A stretch of DNA of 64,000 bases, taken from Prinia subflava (lineage: Eukaryota > Chordata > Aves > Passeriformes > Cisticolidae). The position numbers and the translations under genes are program-made. Of this stretch, positions 39,301 to 47,262 are shown in pieces; the first letter of the stretch is position 1; every line of letters begins with the position of its first letter. The stretch is from contig NC_086266.1 in assembly GCF_021018805.1 (NCBI RefSeq), positions 5,890,001 to 5,954,000 on the forward strand, in the 5' to 3' direction. The notes below the pieces were generated by a model, which searched no databases, was not told the DNA's origin, and saw only the letters and a program-made list of their open reading frames with translations.

Positions 39301-41248
39301 AAATGGTTGTGCTCAGGTTTATCTCAGAGGAACTGGGGTATTAGCAGAGCCCAGTGCTCTGAAACACCAGCAAAGGATTCACACACCAGGGGAGGTTTAG
39401 ATTAGATAAAAGGAGAAATTTCTTTACCAGAAGGGTTGCCAAGCACTGGAACTGACTGCCATGGGAAGTGGTTTATTAAAGACCTGCAGATGTGGTGCTA
39501 GGGACAAAGCTCAGCTGTGGACCCAGGAGAGTCAGGGTAAGTGTTGGACTCAATGATCTCACAAGTCTTTTTCAACCTGAAGTGTTTCTCAGCCTAGAAG
39601 GTTCTGTGGTTCTGTGTTGTTGGCATCAACACCAGAATTCACCCTCTGGACTCCTGGCCAGGGACTGCTGGGTATGGTTCAACCCCTCAGGAGTGTCAGG
39701 TCAGTCTGTGTGTGGTTTTATGATAAATGAGAATGAAATGAATGCAAATAAACATTAATTAATATGTGAGATTTCCTACATTAACATGTTTAATGGGTAA
39801 TAATTGAATGCAAGCCCAATCACTGACCTACAATTAGACTTCAAACCACTTGACCACCACCTTGAACAAACTCATGCACACAAGAATGGCCCAAAATGGC
39901 ATCCTTGGCTAGAGCTGAGCTCTTGCTTCACATCTCCTATGAAGAGACAAACACTCCTCCTGACCTCACTGTGCACAGTATTTCCTCTTCCAGGAGGGGA
40001 TGAAAGGCTCCAATAAACAGGAAAGTGCTCAGAAATAAAAATAAACCCACAGACTTTGGAATGTCTTCTTTTTCTTTCTCAACTTCATTCTCCCTATTCT
40101 TCAGTCTCCTGTCTTACTTGGAAAACTGAAATGAGAAGCAGGAAAGCAACCCTTGGACTGCTCACTAAAATTCCAGTAGAGAAGCTGCTGTGAGGGATGA
40201 GCACCACCAGGAAAGAAGAAGAACAAGAAAAAAGAGAAGCAGCCTCAGGCCATGCTGGCAAATAGAGCCCAGCCTTGGTCAGCCTCATCTGTTGTCCCCT
40301 GTCACAGAGGACAGAGAGCAGCACCAGCTGATATGGAGGACATCACGTTGGCATCGTGTTTTCCAAGGAATGACAACCAAGTCTGTCCTTCCAGAAGATT
40401 AACTCGAATCCCAGAAGTGGACATGGGTGAAGTAAAGGAGGAATTCATCATGCTTAATGGCAAAAATGCTGTATGTGTCTGGCTAGAGGCTTCCACTGTC
40501 CTCTCCATTACACTTGTCACAGTCAGAGAGCAGATGACACTGATGGAAAGGCAGACTGGGAATGGGTTTGTGATCTTCTGAACTGTTTGCTTATGGCTGT
40601 GAACTGATTTTAAAATACACGTGAAGCATAAAACCTCAGAGCAAACCAACTAACACACCCCAAATACAGGTGGTATTAATGATTTGAAATGCCTACTGCA
40701 TTAGTTACAATTCAAAGCAAATTCCATCTTTGTTTTCCTGTTAAGATGCCAATAAAAGTGGCAAACAGACACATCATAATGTGCTTTATACTTACAGATA
40801 ATAGCTGTTCGTTTGGCACAGAAAATCACTGTGGGTAATTGAGGTTTTACACAAGTCAGAGGCAAAATCCACTGTGAATTCAGCACAGCCATGCAGAGAC
40901 CAACAAAGGAAATCTCCTCTCTCTCTGGGCAGAATTGGCTGCTAAGGCTTCACCAGAACCAGACTGAAAGAGCTGAGGGAGAGGGTGGGAACCCACAGCA
41001 GAGCAAAGCTTTGCTCAGACACCTCTTGGTGGAAGTGTCTGTGCTGGAGGAGGCTGCAGAGTGAAAACAGATCCATCCTTTACCTTTGGCCGCTTCCATT
41101 CCACTTTCCCTCTTGCTGCTGAGTCATAGTAAAGGGATTCATCCGAGGCTGGGAACTCGGGGTCCTCAAAGAGCCTGCCCTGCTGGAGGCACTGCCCCTT
41201 CAGCTCGTGGTACCGCTGATCTCGGAAGAGCTGCACTGCTGAAGACAT
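4996..41248 (-). CDS. CAPN6: Calpain-6-like cysteine protease, complete coding region in 12 exons
   Basis: Join on the minus strand: 41248-41084, 21368-21237, 20318-20110, 19744-19552, 17247-17054, 14421-14344, 13199-13004, 11105-10983, 9529-9327, 8032-7911, 6867-6731, 5178-4996. All eleven introns are GT-AG and every phase matches, giving 644 residues; human CAPN6 has 641. Domain order is that of non-classical calpains: protease core PC1/PC2 (about 26-345), C2-like CBSW domain (about 350-495) and C-terminal C2 domain (about 500-644), with no penta-EF hand. The papain-type set is intact: Q75 in [11 protein letters not shown]81 in the same motif, H252 in VGHAYS and N284 in RLRNPWG. The start ([14 protein letters not shown]), NRSGGC at about 373-378 and the SSDDLAEL ending favour CAPN6 over CAPN5. 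Mammalian CAPN6 lacks the catalytic Cys and acts on microtubules and the cytoskeleton; here protease activity is inferred. Calpain-5 is the alternative identity. Confidence 0.93.
5179..6730 (-). other. CAPN6: CAPN6 last intron
   Basis: Largely unique sequence of 1.55 kb. It contains a short (TA)n run at 5748-5763 and a compact block of transcription-factor motifs at 5972-6047, reported separately. No exon is missing here because the phases on both sides join. Confidence 0.85.
5972..6047. promoter_or_regulatory. Candidate enhancer: MEF2 site plus three POU octamers
   Basis: CTAAATTTAG at 5972-5981 is a perfect MEF2 consensus. Three perfect octamers follow within 33 bp: ATTTGCAT at 6015-6022 and 6027-6034, and ATGCAAAT in the opposite sense at 6040-6047. 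The last two form an inverted pair. The function is inferred from motif density only. Confidence 0.45.
6731..6867 (-). CDS. CAPN6: CAPN6 exon, residues 539-584, C2 domain
   Basis: The acceptor is TTGTGTTCCAG and the donor ATCCAG|GTGAGA. The exon reads [37 protein letters not shown] and [15 protein letters not shown], the SPVQ.GT..PVF block and the IFYRK motif are the central strands of the C2 domain in CAPN5/6. Confidence 0.92.
6868..7910 (-). other. CAPN6: CAPN6 intron with a CR1 tail
   Basis: The 5' half as transcribed is unique sequence. The region near 7015-7265 is a CR1 remnant, listed separately. No unassigned exon is needed in this interval. Confidence 0.85.
7015..7265 (-). mobile_element. 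CR1-type LINE 3' tail
   Basis: The plus strand starts TCACAGAATCATGGAATGG, then TTTGGGTTGGGAGGGGCCTT, then the CCACTGCCCCAGGCTGCTCC and GGCCTTGGGCACTTCCAGGG blocks. This is the reverse complement of the canonical avian CR1 end, so the element points to lower coordinates. It is 5'-truncated with no coding part left. Confidence 0.9.
7911..8032 (-). CDS. CAPN6: CAPN6 exon, residues 498-539, start of the C2 domain
   Basis: This exon has no long open frame of its own and was placed by splicing: acceptor ATTTTTCAG, donor GGAG|GTAAGTGG. It reads [34 protein letters not shown] and KEDGSG, with a split Arg codon at the start and a split Gly codon at the end. The CW...GYP..VTQI..HSAE pattern is that of the CAPN6 linker and first C2 strand. 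Without it the neighbouring exons do not join in phase. Confidence 0.9.
8570..9235 (+). mobile_element. LTR-like repeat, family A, copy 1
   Basis: The region aligns along its length with 20460-21130. Shared blocks include CATCCCTCTGGC, TTAGTTTATCACAG, GGCAGGATGGAGG, TATTGGTAAGA and AATAAACAA. A TATA-like TAAATAAAA near 8997 precedes an AATAAA near 9143, the order expected in a retroviral LTR. No gag, pol or env remains are visible, so it is called a probable solo LTR. Confidence 0.6.
8648..8718 (+). repeat. 21 bp tandem repeat, about 3.4 copies
   Basis: The unit starts GGGACCCCGACAGGGGGG and repeats with one C/A change in the first copy. It sits inside the LTR-like element; the second copy of that element has only one unit. 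It is therefore a private expansion. Confidence 0.9.
9327..9529 (-). CDS. CAPN6: CAPN6 exon, residues 431-498
   Basis: The acceptor is CTGCTGCAG and the donor CTCAG|GTGGGT, ending two bases into an Arg codon. The exon reads [38 protein letters not shown] and [13 protein letters not shown], which completes the C2-like domain. An LTR-like repeat lies immediately beyond the donor side, ending within about 100 bp of it. Confidence 0.92.
9530..10982 (-). other. CAPN6: CAPN6 intron, unique sequence
   Basis: No recognised repeat or exon. An AT-rich stretch near 10755-10800 contains short inverted segments around TTTCAAATAAATGAAATT. Confidence 0.8.
10983..11105 (-). CDS. CAPN6: CAPN6 exon, residues 390-430
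   Basis: The acceptor is TCTCCTCCCAG and the donor AAG|GTAGGC, phase 0 both sides. The exon reads [37 protein letters not shown] and EILK. This is the first half of the C2-like (CBSW) domain, with the [10 protein letters not shown] segment typical of CAPN5/6. Confidence 0.92.
11320..11530 (+). mobile_element. CR1-type LINE fragment
   Basis: The order of blocks GGTTTAGACTGGATGTTAGG, AAGAATCCTCCCCTGTGA, CTGGCTCAGGGTGCCC and AAGGCCAGGCTGGATGGAGC matches the avian CR1 3' region in the plus sense. The final hairpin/octamer end is missing. Confidence 0.85.
12213..12318 (+). repeat. 35 bp tandem repeat, three copies
   Basis: The unit contains CTTTAATTAATCTGGACAGA then AAGGTCCATTTT. Copies begin at about 12215, 12250 and 12285, with only one or two changes between them. 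Confidence 0.95.
12912..12952 (-). pseudogene. Decayed duplicate of the 3' end of the residue 325-389 exon and its donor
   Basis: Read on the minus strand, about 40 bp here repeat the end of the neighbouring exon: the FDNR..L.. segment, a CTGCAG block and a donor-like GTGGGA. A 2 bp loss (AGAGAC instead of AGAGAGAC) breaks the frame, and the base pair before the donor is TAG|GTGGGA rather than CAG|GTGGGA. The spacing from the real donor is about 88 bp. It is probably a local duplication and not a second exon, although the donor-like site survives. Confidence 0.7.
13004..13199 (-). CDS. CAPN6: CAPN6 exon, residues 325-389
   Basis: The acceptor is GTGGAGCAG|G and the donor CCCCAG|GTGGGAG. The exon starts [20 protein letters not shown], the end of PC2, and crosses into the C2-like domain with [20 protein letters not shown]. 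The NRSGG sequence before FLQNPQ is closer to mammalian CAPN6 than to CAPN5. A decayed copy of the last part of this exon, including the donor, lies just inside the next intron. Confidence 0.93.
13200..14343 (-). other. CAPN6: CAPN6 intron with a short dispersed repeat
   Basis: About 60 bp at 13995-14058 recur at 18083-18146. Nothing else is recognised. Confidence 0.8.
13995..14058 (+). repeat. Short dispersed repeat, copy 1
   Basis: TACTTCCTCAGATATTTTTA followed by CCCATTTCAAAATTTAACTG is shared almost exactly with 18083-18146. The flanks do not align, so both are fragments of a larger, unidentified element or a short transposed piece. Confidence 0.75.
14344..14421 (-). CDS. CAPN6: CAPN6 short exon, residues 298-324
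   Basis: This 78 nt exon is found only by splicing: acceptor TTCCTTTTAG, donor TTCTG|GTGAGTGGG. It reads [19 protein letters not shown] then ENDGEF, with a split codon at each end (T and W). It matches the DGEFW motif near the end of the calpain protease core. A poly(A) run lies just beyond the acceptor at 14437-14460. Confidence 0.92.
15020..15232. repeat. Perfect 34 bp inverted repeat with a 145 bp spacer
   Basis: The left arm is 15020-15053 and the right arm 15199-15232. Both contain GTGTCACCCTGGCTTTGAAG followed by ACTTTTCTAAGCCT, in opposite orientation. Next to the left arm the TTTTCTAAGCC motif is repeated in tandem with an 18 bp period (about 15042-15078). Confidence 0.9.
16210..16720 (+). 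mobile_element. LTR-like repeat, family B, copy 2
   Basis: Homologous to the sequence at the left edge of the window. A CATAAAAG TATA-like box near 16475 and an AATAAAGG near 16677 are about 200 bp apart, as in an LTR. No internal retroviral coding region is present, so it is probably a solo LTR. Confidence 0.55.
17054..17247 (-). CDS. CAPN6: CAPN6 exon, residues 234-298, carries catalytic His and Asn
   Basis: The exon begins [16 protein letters not shown] and contains [12 protein letters not shown] (H252) and [13 protein letters not shown] (N284 followed by the conserved Trp). It ends AWSDT with the Thr codon split (AC|GTGAGT). The acceptor CCCAAG|GAG has a modest pyrimidine tract, and LTR-like sequence begins about 45 bp further into the intron. 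The residue spacing of the triad, 81/252/284, is the same as in human CAPN5. Confidence 0.92.
17290..17930 (+). mobile_element. Possible LTR-like sequence, unassigned
   Basis: An AATAAAGACC near 17481 is followed by a U5-like stretch. A second promoter-like segment (GAATATGCATAATGG, then GTATTTAAGG near 17740) lies further on. No second copy is present in the window, so the call rests on architecture alone. Unique intronic sequence is the alternative. Confidence 0.3.
17980..18070. repeat. AT-rich imperfect palindrome
   Basis: ATATTTAAATATAAATA occurs near both ends of this stretch, and TTTAAAT-type units could pair. It is simple AT-rich DNA. Confidence 0.6.
18083..18146 (+). repeat. Short dispersed repeat, copy 2
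   Basis: Matches 13995-14058 with about three differences. It lies beside AT-rich and LTR-like sequence in the intron between the residue 233 and 234 exons. Confidence 0.75.
18218..18305 (+). repeat. (CAA)n followed by a run of about 58 A
   Basis: Eight or so CAA units run straight into an uninterrupted A tract ending at 18305. Its length is likely to vary and to be assembly-sensitive. Confidence 0.97.
18950..19110 (+). repeat. 9 bp minisatellite, about 18 copies
   Basis: Consensus ATTCAATAC with T/A variants at the first base. The multiple-of-three period keeps a minus-strand frame open that reads repeats of VLN and VLK, but there is no sign that it is a gene. Confidence 0.95.
19552..19744 (-). 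CDS. CAPN6: CAPN6 exon, residues 169-233
   Basis: The exon starts with the single base that completes the Lys codon, then reads [26 protein letters not shown] and [19 protein letters not shown]. These match the PC1-PC2 linker and the start of PC2 in CAPN5/6. The acceptor is GCCCCCAG and the donor TCG|GTGAGT, ending in phase 0. Confidence 0.92.
20110..20318 (-). CDS. CAPN6: CAPN6 exon, residues 100-169
   Basis: The exon begins [12 protein letters not shown] and runs through [19 protein letters not shown] and [14 protein letters not shown] to [14 protein letters not shown], all hallmark strings of the calpain PC1 core. The acceptor is CCTCAG|GTG. The donor is AA|GTATGAG, which splits the last Lys codon (phase 2) and joins perfectly to the next exon. 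Confidence 0.93.
20319..21236 (-). other. CAPN6: CAPN6 intron containing an LTR-like repeat
   Basis: Nearly all of this 918 bp intron is the LTR-like copy at 20460-21130. The remainder is too short to hold an exon. Confidence 0.85.
20460..21130 (+). mobile_element. LTR-like repeat, family A, copy 2
   Basis: Second copy of the 8570-9235 element. A TATA-like TAAATAAAA near 20885 precedes an AATAAACAA near 21028. It is oriented opposite to CAPN6 transcription. No internal genes are visible. Confidence 0.6.
21237..21368 (-). CDS. CAPN6: CAPN6 exon, residues 56-99, carries the catalytic cysteine
   Basis: The acceptor is TTGCTTTGCCAG and the donor CAG|GTGGGT, phase 0 on both sides. The exon begins [12 protein letters not shown] and includes [15 protein letters not shown]. 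It supplies the oxyanion-hole glutamine (Q75) and the nucleophile (C81). Human CAPN6 carries Lys at the nucleophile position, so this exon holds the main difference from the mammalian gene. Confidence 0.93.
21638..23307 (+). repeat. Tandem duplication with internal deletion (A-B, then A'-Y-B')
   Basis: A (21638-21712) is identical over 75 bp to A' (22021-22095). B (21716-21992) matches B' (23032-23307) at roughly 96%. A and B are adjacent, whereas A' and B' are separated by about 936 bp (Y). The likeliest history is duplication of an A-Y-B unit with loss of Y from the left copy. Confidence 0.9.
22003..22028. repeat. Perfect 10 bp hairpin at the duplication junction
   Basis: TAATCTGTAC (22003-22012) and GTACAGATTA (22019-22028) are exact reverse complements with a 6 nt loop. 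The right arm is the first part of A', so the hairpin straddles the join between the two copies. Confidence 0.9.
23655..23740. repeat. AT-rich low-complexity run
   Basis: TATATATAACAGC and TAATAATATAATATAAC units repeat irregularly. No gene. Confidence 0.85.
32400..32552 (+). repeat. 31 bp tandem repeat, five copies
   Basis: Units start GATCCATCCCTGTTTGTTTG at 32400, 32431, 32462, 32493 and 32524 and are almost identical, with decay only in the last. Because 31 is not a multiple of three, a minus-strand open frame cycles through one peptide phase per unit, which is an artefact. Confidence 0.97.
32727..32788 (+). repeat. Poly(A) followed by (TA)-rich tract
   Basis: Seventeen or so A are followed by repeated TATATAAATA units. 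Confidence 0.9.
33640..33830. repeat. AT-rich tract with self-complementary units
   Basis: TAAATAATTTATTATA and its near complements recur, so the tract could form hairpins. It is simple sequence with no gene. Confidence 0.9.
35476..35700 (+). repeat. Perfect (AGAGG)45 microsatellite
   Basis: Exactly 225 bp of uninterrupted AGAGG units. The purines are on the plus strand, opposite to the (TTCTC)n array at 478-755. Such perfection suggests recent expansion and length polymorphism. The long RRGEE-type open frames across it are artefacts. Confidence 0.98.
37722..37788 (+). repeat. 16 bp tandem repeat, four copies
   Basis: Units of CATSTGAGGGACATTA type, alternating CATGTGAGGG with CATCTGAGGG or CACCTGAGGG, end at GGGACATTTAACCC. 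Confidence 0.9.
39385..39620 (+). mobile_element. CR1-type LINE tail, degraded
   Basis: The blocks GGAGGTTTAGATTAGATAAA, GTTGGACTCAATGATCTCAC and TTTTTCAACCTGAAGTGTTT, ending near GTTCTGTGGTTCTGTG, follow the canonical CR1 3' end in the plus sense. Confidence 0.85.
41084..41248 (-). CDS. CAPN6: CAPN6 first coding exon, residues 1-55
   Basis: The ATG at 41248-41246 lies immediately after a good acceptor (TTGAATTTCTCTAG), so the 5' UTR must come from at least one upstream exon. The exon opens with [17 protein letters not shown] and ends in VEWKRPK before a GTAAAG donor, in phase 0. It contains [16 protein letters not shown], the conserved entry into the calpain protease core. The length to the DLCEDPH boundary matches mammalian CAPN5 and CAPN6, which supports this start. 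Confidence 0.92.
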
Positions 41249-42414
41249 CTAGAGAAATTCAATATTGGACAAACTATGAAGGCTCCTGAAAGTCCATGGC
41301 TGGTACCACACCCTGGTCTTTAACAAGAGAGCTCTAACTTGTTCTAAATGAGGTGACTGATGTATTTAAAATAAACCAAAAAACCGGAGATTATAAATTA
41401 GATTATGTTAAAGACTAGGAAAGTATAAACCCAAAAAGATCTTATAGATCAGGTTCATGTTTTTGTCTGAACAGATTTCTTATCAGGAGAGTCCAGACCA
41501 GGCACAAATCCAACATTTGGCTTTGTCTAATTGATTGGAAAGGTAGCAGAGTGAGGCTTGGCTCAGTCTGCAGCATGTGTGAAGGGCTGGGCCATCTTTC
41601 TGTCCTGCATTCTTCTGGCCACTAAAGCTCAGCTTATCTACTCCAAATCTTATGCCTAAAAAAACCAAAAGCAGATTTCCACATTTCTCCATCTTAATTT
41701 AAGTGACAGTGCTTTGGCTTGTACTATTATCTTTGACTTTATGTTACACTTCAGGGAACTGAATTCCCAGGAGGAGAAAATATTTGCAAATAATTGATGA
41801 GAACTAAGAGTATTTTAAAAAAGCACAACAACAAATCCAAACAATATGTACTCAGACCTTAATTCCCAGGATCCTGACTATCAAACTTGGCAAGTTTATG
41901 GTCACACCCACAGAACTCAAATAAATTTTTTTTTAATATTTTATGAATGAGAAATCAATTCTAGAAATCACTCAGGATAGTTTGAAATTTGGAGGACATG
42001 AGGGATGCTACCTCTGCTTGAAGAGAGGGAGTGGTGGGAGAATCTGAACTTACCCTGTTTGGAAAGGTCCTGTGTGTCAGTTCCTTTCCTCTTCCTTCTG
42101 GACACAGGCTGGAATTAGAGATGTATCTCCCCTTCCTTGCCTACAGCAATAAAGACAAATGCAGGTTGAATTAACAACACCCTGCTCTGGGGGATGGCAC
42201 CACATGGTCCTGGCAGCCCCTCGCCGTGTCCGGCTGCAGGGAGCTCAGCTGGGGCCACCTGCAGCACTCACTGGACGGGATCCCACAGATCTGCAGGAAA
42301 ATAAACCAAGCTTTTGCAGGTGTGCAAGTGAGCACAGCGAGGGAAATACAGAAATACACCTGGAAATGCCAAATTTATCGTGGGCTTTGTTCATGTGAGT
42401 GAAAGCTGTTTGTG

Positions 42415-42552
42415 CATGCCCCATCCCTGGAAGTGTCCCAAGCCAGGCTGGATGGAGCTTGGAGCAGCCTGGGGTAGTGGAAGGTGTCCCTGCACATGAC
42501 AGGGCTTTATGATCCCTCCCCACCAAAGCCATTTTGTGATTCTATTACTTTC
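42415..42552 (+). mobile_element. CR1-type LINE tail fragment
   Basis: CCCATCCCTGGAAGTGTCCC, then CAGGCTGGATGGAGCTTGGA, then GCCATTTTGTGATTCTATT, is the last part of an avian CR1 in the plus sense. Confidence 0.85.
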
Positions 42553-44844
42553 TGGTTACTTATCTCCCTCAAAAAAAAAAAAAAAAAAGTCTCAAGGCCT
42601 CTCACTTGGCAGGTGGCCTCCCAAGACAGGGCAAATAGATTTGCTCCCCTCCACAAACCAGTTCTTCAGATTCAAGTGTAGAACAACTTATTAATTTTAC
42701 AGAGGTACCTCAAGGACCACAACAAAATAGTATGACTAATTTGGGTGGGATATAGATTATTTCATGATAAGTGACATTCTTGATAATTAAAAATTCCCCA
42801 TGAGCTATCTAAAATTCTACACCAAGTCTATTTGTTTTTAAAATAGCCCCTGGGTGAGGAGGTTTCTGTCACTGCCTAATTCATTGAGACAGGTCTTGCA
42901 TGACCTCATTCCCTGCCCTTTCTCCCCACCTATCTGCCAGACAGGAGCAGGAGTCCTTCCAGGATTAACACTCCATTCCACAAGAGCCCGGAATGTTCTG
43001 TGGCAATGCACAGGAGGTGGTGATAAAACCCTGCCTGCCTCACCCTGCACAAGGGGAACACCCACAAGGAGAGGCCTCTCCTGCCAGTCCCTTCCCTGCC
43101 CCTCTCCAGGCTCCCTGTGACATCTGCAGGGTTTTTTAGGGGCTCAGGCTCCCAGGGTTGCTCATCCTGGCTGCTGAAGGTTTCACCCACCCAGGAGGCA
43201 CTGAAGTCCCATCACCATCTGGAGAACCAGGAGGGACCCACTTTCACAGGAACCCAGAGCTGCCCGTTTTAAACTCAATAAAGATATCTCTTTCTTGTAG
43301 GAAAGCCCTCCATCAAGAATGTCAGTGCAGTTTCTGTACAACAGCCTGGCGGGCTGAGCACTGAGGATGGGGGAGCACAGCTGAGCCCACCTCTCCTGGA
43401 GTGTTCACCTACCAAGACACGGCCTGAGGCAGACCTGCCTCCCACTCCAAGGTTTATTTTTGAAGCAGCTCCCAGTTTTTGACCCTCAGTTGATGACTGA
43501 AGCTCCCAAACTAAGAATCACACTCCAGCCGGGGCACAGGGCAGCAGAACATCCCCTGCTCCACACCCACAGCTCCACCCTGGCACTCCAACCTGGCAGG
43601 GCTGAGGAAACTCTGCAGGGCTTGGCAGCTGCTCTGCCACATGATACAGAATGAGTATCATATCACAGTGGACTGAGAACACAGTCCTAAAAATACTGCA
43701 GCCCAGCTCAGAGACACTCTGGCACTCTGCAGAGAGAAGGATCCCTCCCAGGAGAGGGACAGAGGAGAAAAGAAGAGGGAAAAAACCCCTGAAGAGCTCT
43801 ACAGGTCACCCAGTCCCCCAGGGTATCAGCAGAAGTGCAGGAGGTTTCACATCGCTGAGCTTTCAACCTCTCAGCTTTTAAATCTTTCCCTGCCCCTTTG
43901 TTTTTTCAGAGACTTTCCCATTCTAATTAGAAAAAGGGTTTCAGCAGAAGTGTGGAGTGGAGCTGGTGCAGAGTCCCCTCTTCAGTCTGACCACGGAACA
44001 ATCTCAGTTTTACTCACAGTTTATACTCTGAGCTGATTCCTCTGCCGGAGCCAGCCAGAGCACGGCTAAATCACATTTAACATTGGGCAAATACCAACTC
44101 CTGGCCCTAGGAGCAGCATGAATTAAAGGGACATTCACTCGAAATCCAGGTCTTCACCAGAGCACTGAGAGTGTTAAACTATCCAACAGCGTTTCTTTAC
44201 ACTGACATTTCCCTGTCTTAGCTTTTCTCTCCCCCAGCTGCCACACACGAGATCCACAACAAACAGCACTGACTGTCCAGACAGGCGTGTGAGGGATAAC
44301 TACACCCTCCTTATCCTTGAATCCATGCAATAAACACACAAACCTGAACAGAATTCTCCTGCTCTCATCCCAGTTTCGTTACTCTGTGTACAAGCAGGGT
44401 AAAAACTCGGGCAGAGCAGTGATTGCAGCAGTTCAGCCCAGCCATCCCTCCCACTCCCATCCTGGCCCGAGGGGTGCAAAAAAATAAAAAATTATTTTTC
44501 CTAACCAAACCCAGCACTCTCAGCCCCAGAGGCCAAGCAGCTGCAGAGGCCCCTCGGTGCCAGATGAGACTCCTCTGCAAGGAGGAGGTTTGGTGTGTTG
44601 TAACACAGGAATTCTCTCTCACACCCCACTGTGCTGCTCCAGCTGCAGGACTCCGAGGAATTTCCATGCACAGCACCAGGACTAAAAGGGCAAAGTGCAT
44701 TTCCAGGAGGGATTTAAGGCTCTGAACATAAACTGCTCCTTCCAGAAGTGGATCCTAAGTTCAGGCCCACCCCAGCCCACATTCCTGCTGGTTCAGGATG
44801 GTCTGGGAAGGCCATGGAGAGATGTCAGAAATGATGCACACAGC

Positions 44845-45240
44845 ATATTCCAGGCTCTGGGGTAGCCTCACAGGCTGACAGAGCTGGGGTGCCTCAGCCT
44901 GGAGAGGAGAAGGCTCCAGGGAAACCCCAGAGCAGCCTTTCAGTTCCTAAAGGGAGTACATAAAAACAGGGAGAAAAACTTTTTACATGGGCAGACAGTG
45001 ACAGGATGAGGGGAAGTGGTTTTAAATTGAAAGAGGGGAGATTTAGATTAGGATGCCAGGAAGAAATTCTTTCCTGAGAACTGGCACAGGTTGCCCAGAG
45101 AAGCTGTGGACTCCCCATCCCAGGAAGTGTTCAAGGCCAGGTTGGATTGGACTTTGAGCAGCCTGGAATAGCAGAGGATATCCCTGCCCAGGGTGGTGAA
45201 TGAGATGAACTTTCCAACCCAAACCATTCTGTTATTGCAT
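44845..45240 (+). mobile_element. CR1-type LINE tail, best preserved copy
   Basis: The order is complete: GCCTCAGCCTGGAGAGGAGA, GGCTCCAGGGAAACCCCAGA, AGGAAGAAATTCTTTCCTGA, GTTCAAGGCCAGGTTGGATT and TTTCCAACCCAAACCATTCT. This is the canonical CR1 3' region in the plus sense, opposite to CAPN6. No reverse transcriptase frame is left. Confidence 0.93.
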
Positions 45241-47195
45241 GAACTCAGTCTGAAGATTATTGTCCGTTTGCAGGGACCAAGTTGTCACCTCAGCAGGAGT
45301 AAGAGCCACCCACACCTGGTTCCCAGGTTTCTCTTCTGTACCTGAGCTTGTTTTCCTCTGACCACAAAATAAGCAGCACAGTAAAATACACTGTATTTCT
45401 ATCTGCTCTTCTCTCTCCTTAGCAGAACAAGCAGCCCAAGCTGCAGAGTCATTAATATGGTCAACATACGTTTGGGCAAAGTTATTTGGATTTCTTTATT
45501 TGTTTTTGGTTTTGTTTGAGTTTTTGTTTTGTTTTATTTCATTTCATATTTACTGCAGTTGTGTGCCTGTCTTGACAACACACAAAAACTTCCCAGCTCA
45601 ATCTCTGCTCCTTCAACGCTGACTCCTCACCAAACCTCAAAGCCACTGTTTGGACTACGAGAGCAAAACAGGGACTCAAGTATTTCTCAGTTTGCAAACA
45701 TAGTTTCGTATTTTCCCAAACATCTCCGTCTCCATAGTTTGCTTCAGAACAATCAAACCAGTGAGTGCCTCCAAAAAAGCAGCCCTGCAGCCAAAAGCTT
45801 TCAATTACTCTGGTTTTCTGTAAAACTAATTAAAGGGACTTGCAGAGCTGCAGATGGAAAAGGTTATTGCTCTTTCTTGCTGTGCAGAGCGGTCACAGGT
45901 CCTTACAACGCCATGACTGCAAATCTGTGTTATAAGAGTGCAGGGGAACTTAAAGCAGTTGAAAAGCTTCCACTTCATAAACACTGTGGTTTCATGATCT
46001 TGGCTGTTCCACTGCTACTGCTGCAGCAGAGGCAGCTCTTCTGGAGAAATTTACTCATTTGAATTCTTTAAACAGCTCAAGACATTAACTGGGAGGCTTA
46101 TGCTGGACTGGATATCCTCTCTTCCTCTGCATAAGCCAATAAAAATCTATAAAGTCAGTGTTAAATCCATGTTGTGTGGATGTGCAATTGCATTAGTAAG
46201 CATATATTCAATTTGCTGCACAGGATAATTTAATAGCACCCTTTCCAGTATTAATGACTGTGATCCAGGCTTCTCAGTTGTTTTGTGTGGCAGTGCTCTC
46301 CCTGACTGAGTGAAACACCAAGTGTATTGTGTGCTCTGGGGACACCATGATTGTGCAGCATTAGCCCTTCTTTCATCCAGTATTTGGATTTTCCAACAAA
46401 ATAAGGTTAGTTTGACTATTTTATGGCCTCTGTAACTCAGGACTTTTATAGGCATATAAAGGTTTCTATGTTAGCTCAGCTCAAGGATTAGCTGTGGGGA
46501 TGAGACACAAGCATTTGCTTTCCTGCAGAAACAGGATGGTGCCAACCTTGTTCTGCTGTGCAGTTTGGCTACACTTAAAATCGAGAGAGGAAACCAAATA
46601 TTTTCATCTGGGAGTATCTGCCCACATCCTATCACTTCTGAGCAGGAATGTGGGGGAGAGTAACTGGACATCAGGAGCCCACAGCCTGTTTGCTTTCACA
46701 GACAGCATCAAAGAATCAGCAGGCTCCAAACCAAAGCTTTTCTACCATAAAATTAATTATAACACTTGTACTGCAACAGCACAGTGCTCAACCAGGCTTT
46801 TCTTTCAGGCCTCACTGGACAGGAGAGGAGTGGCCCTTCAGCTGGGAGTCAGAACTCAGATTACACTGCGGAGGGAAGATGCTGGGTCAGGACCAAGCCT
46901 GACACTTCCTGAGCCCAGGAAAGGAGCAGGAGCTCAGCCCAGAACCTGCCACTGATTTTCAGAGCTTGTTCTCTCTCCTAAGCTCTGTCACCAGCTCCTG
47001 GGGAGATAAAGTGCAAACTCACTCTGACCCTTCAGGATGGGAGGACAGGAGCAAAGAAAAGCTGCTGAGAAAAGCTGCCCTTGCAGGGGACAGTGCCCAA
47101 GGGGGAACAGCTGCATCTGCCATGACAAAAACACCCCAAATTTGTAGGGCTGGCTGAGTGTGAGATCTTTTCAGCTTGAGAACTGAGTGAAATCC

Positions 47196-47262
47196 ATATA
47201 TACCTGTAAATCAATATATACCTGTAAATCAATATATACCTGTAAATCAATATATACCTGTG
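47196..47262 (+). repeat. 18 bp tandem repeat, about 3.6 copies
   Basis: The unit AATCAATATATACCTGTA repeats almost exactly. The minus-strand frame across it reads RYILIY repeats and is an artefact. Confidence 0.95.

Larger units (their letters stand above)
21369..41083 (-). other. CAPN6: CAPN6 large intron, 19.7 kb
   Basis: The intron separates residues 55 and 56. It contains the rearranged duplication at 21638-23307, AT-rich segments at 23655-23740 and 33640-33830, tandem arrays at 32400, 35476 and 37722, and a CR1 tail near 39385. Long stretches (23900-32390, 35950-37700, 37800-39380, 39620-41083) look unique and show no exon or repeat that I recognise. Confidence 0.85.

Noticed and set aside
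4996..41248. Assignment of the gene to CAPN5
   Set aside because: C81, H252, N284 and part of the core fit both paralogs. The N-terminus, the NRSGGC...FLQNPQ segment, the CW...GYP linker and the SSDDLAEL end agree better with CAPN6.
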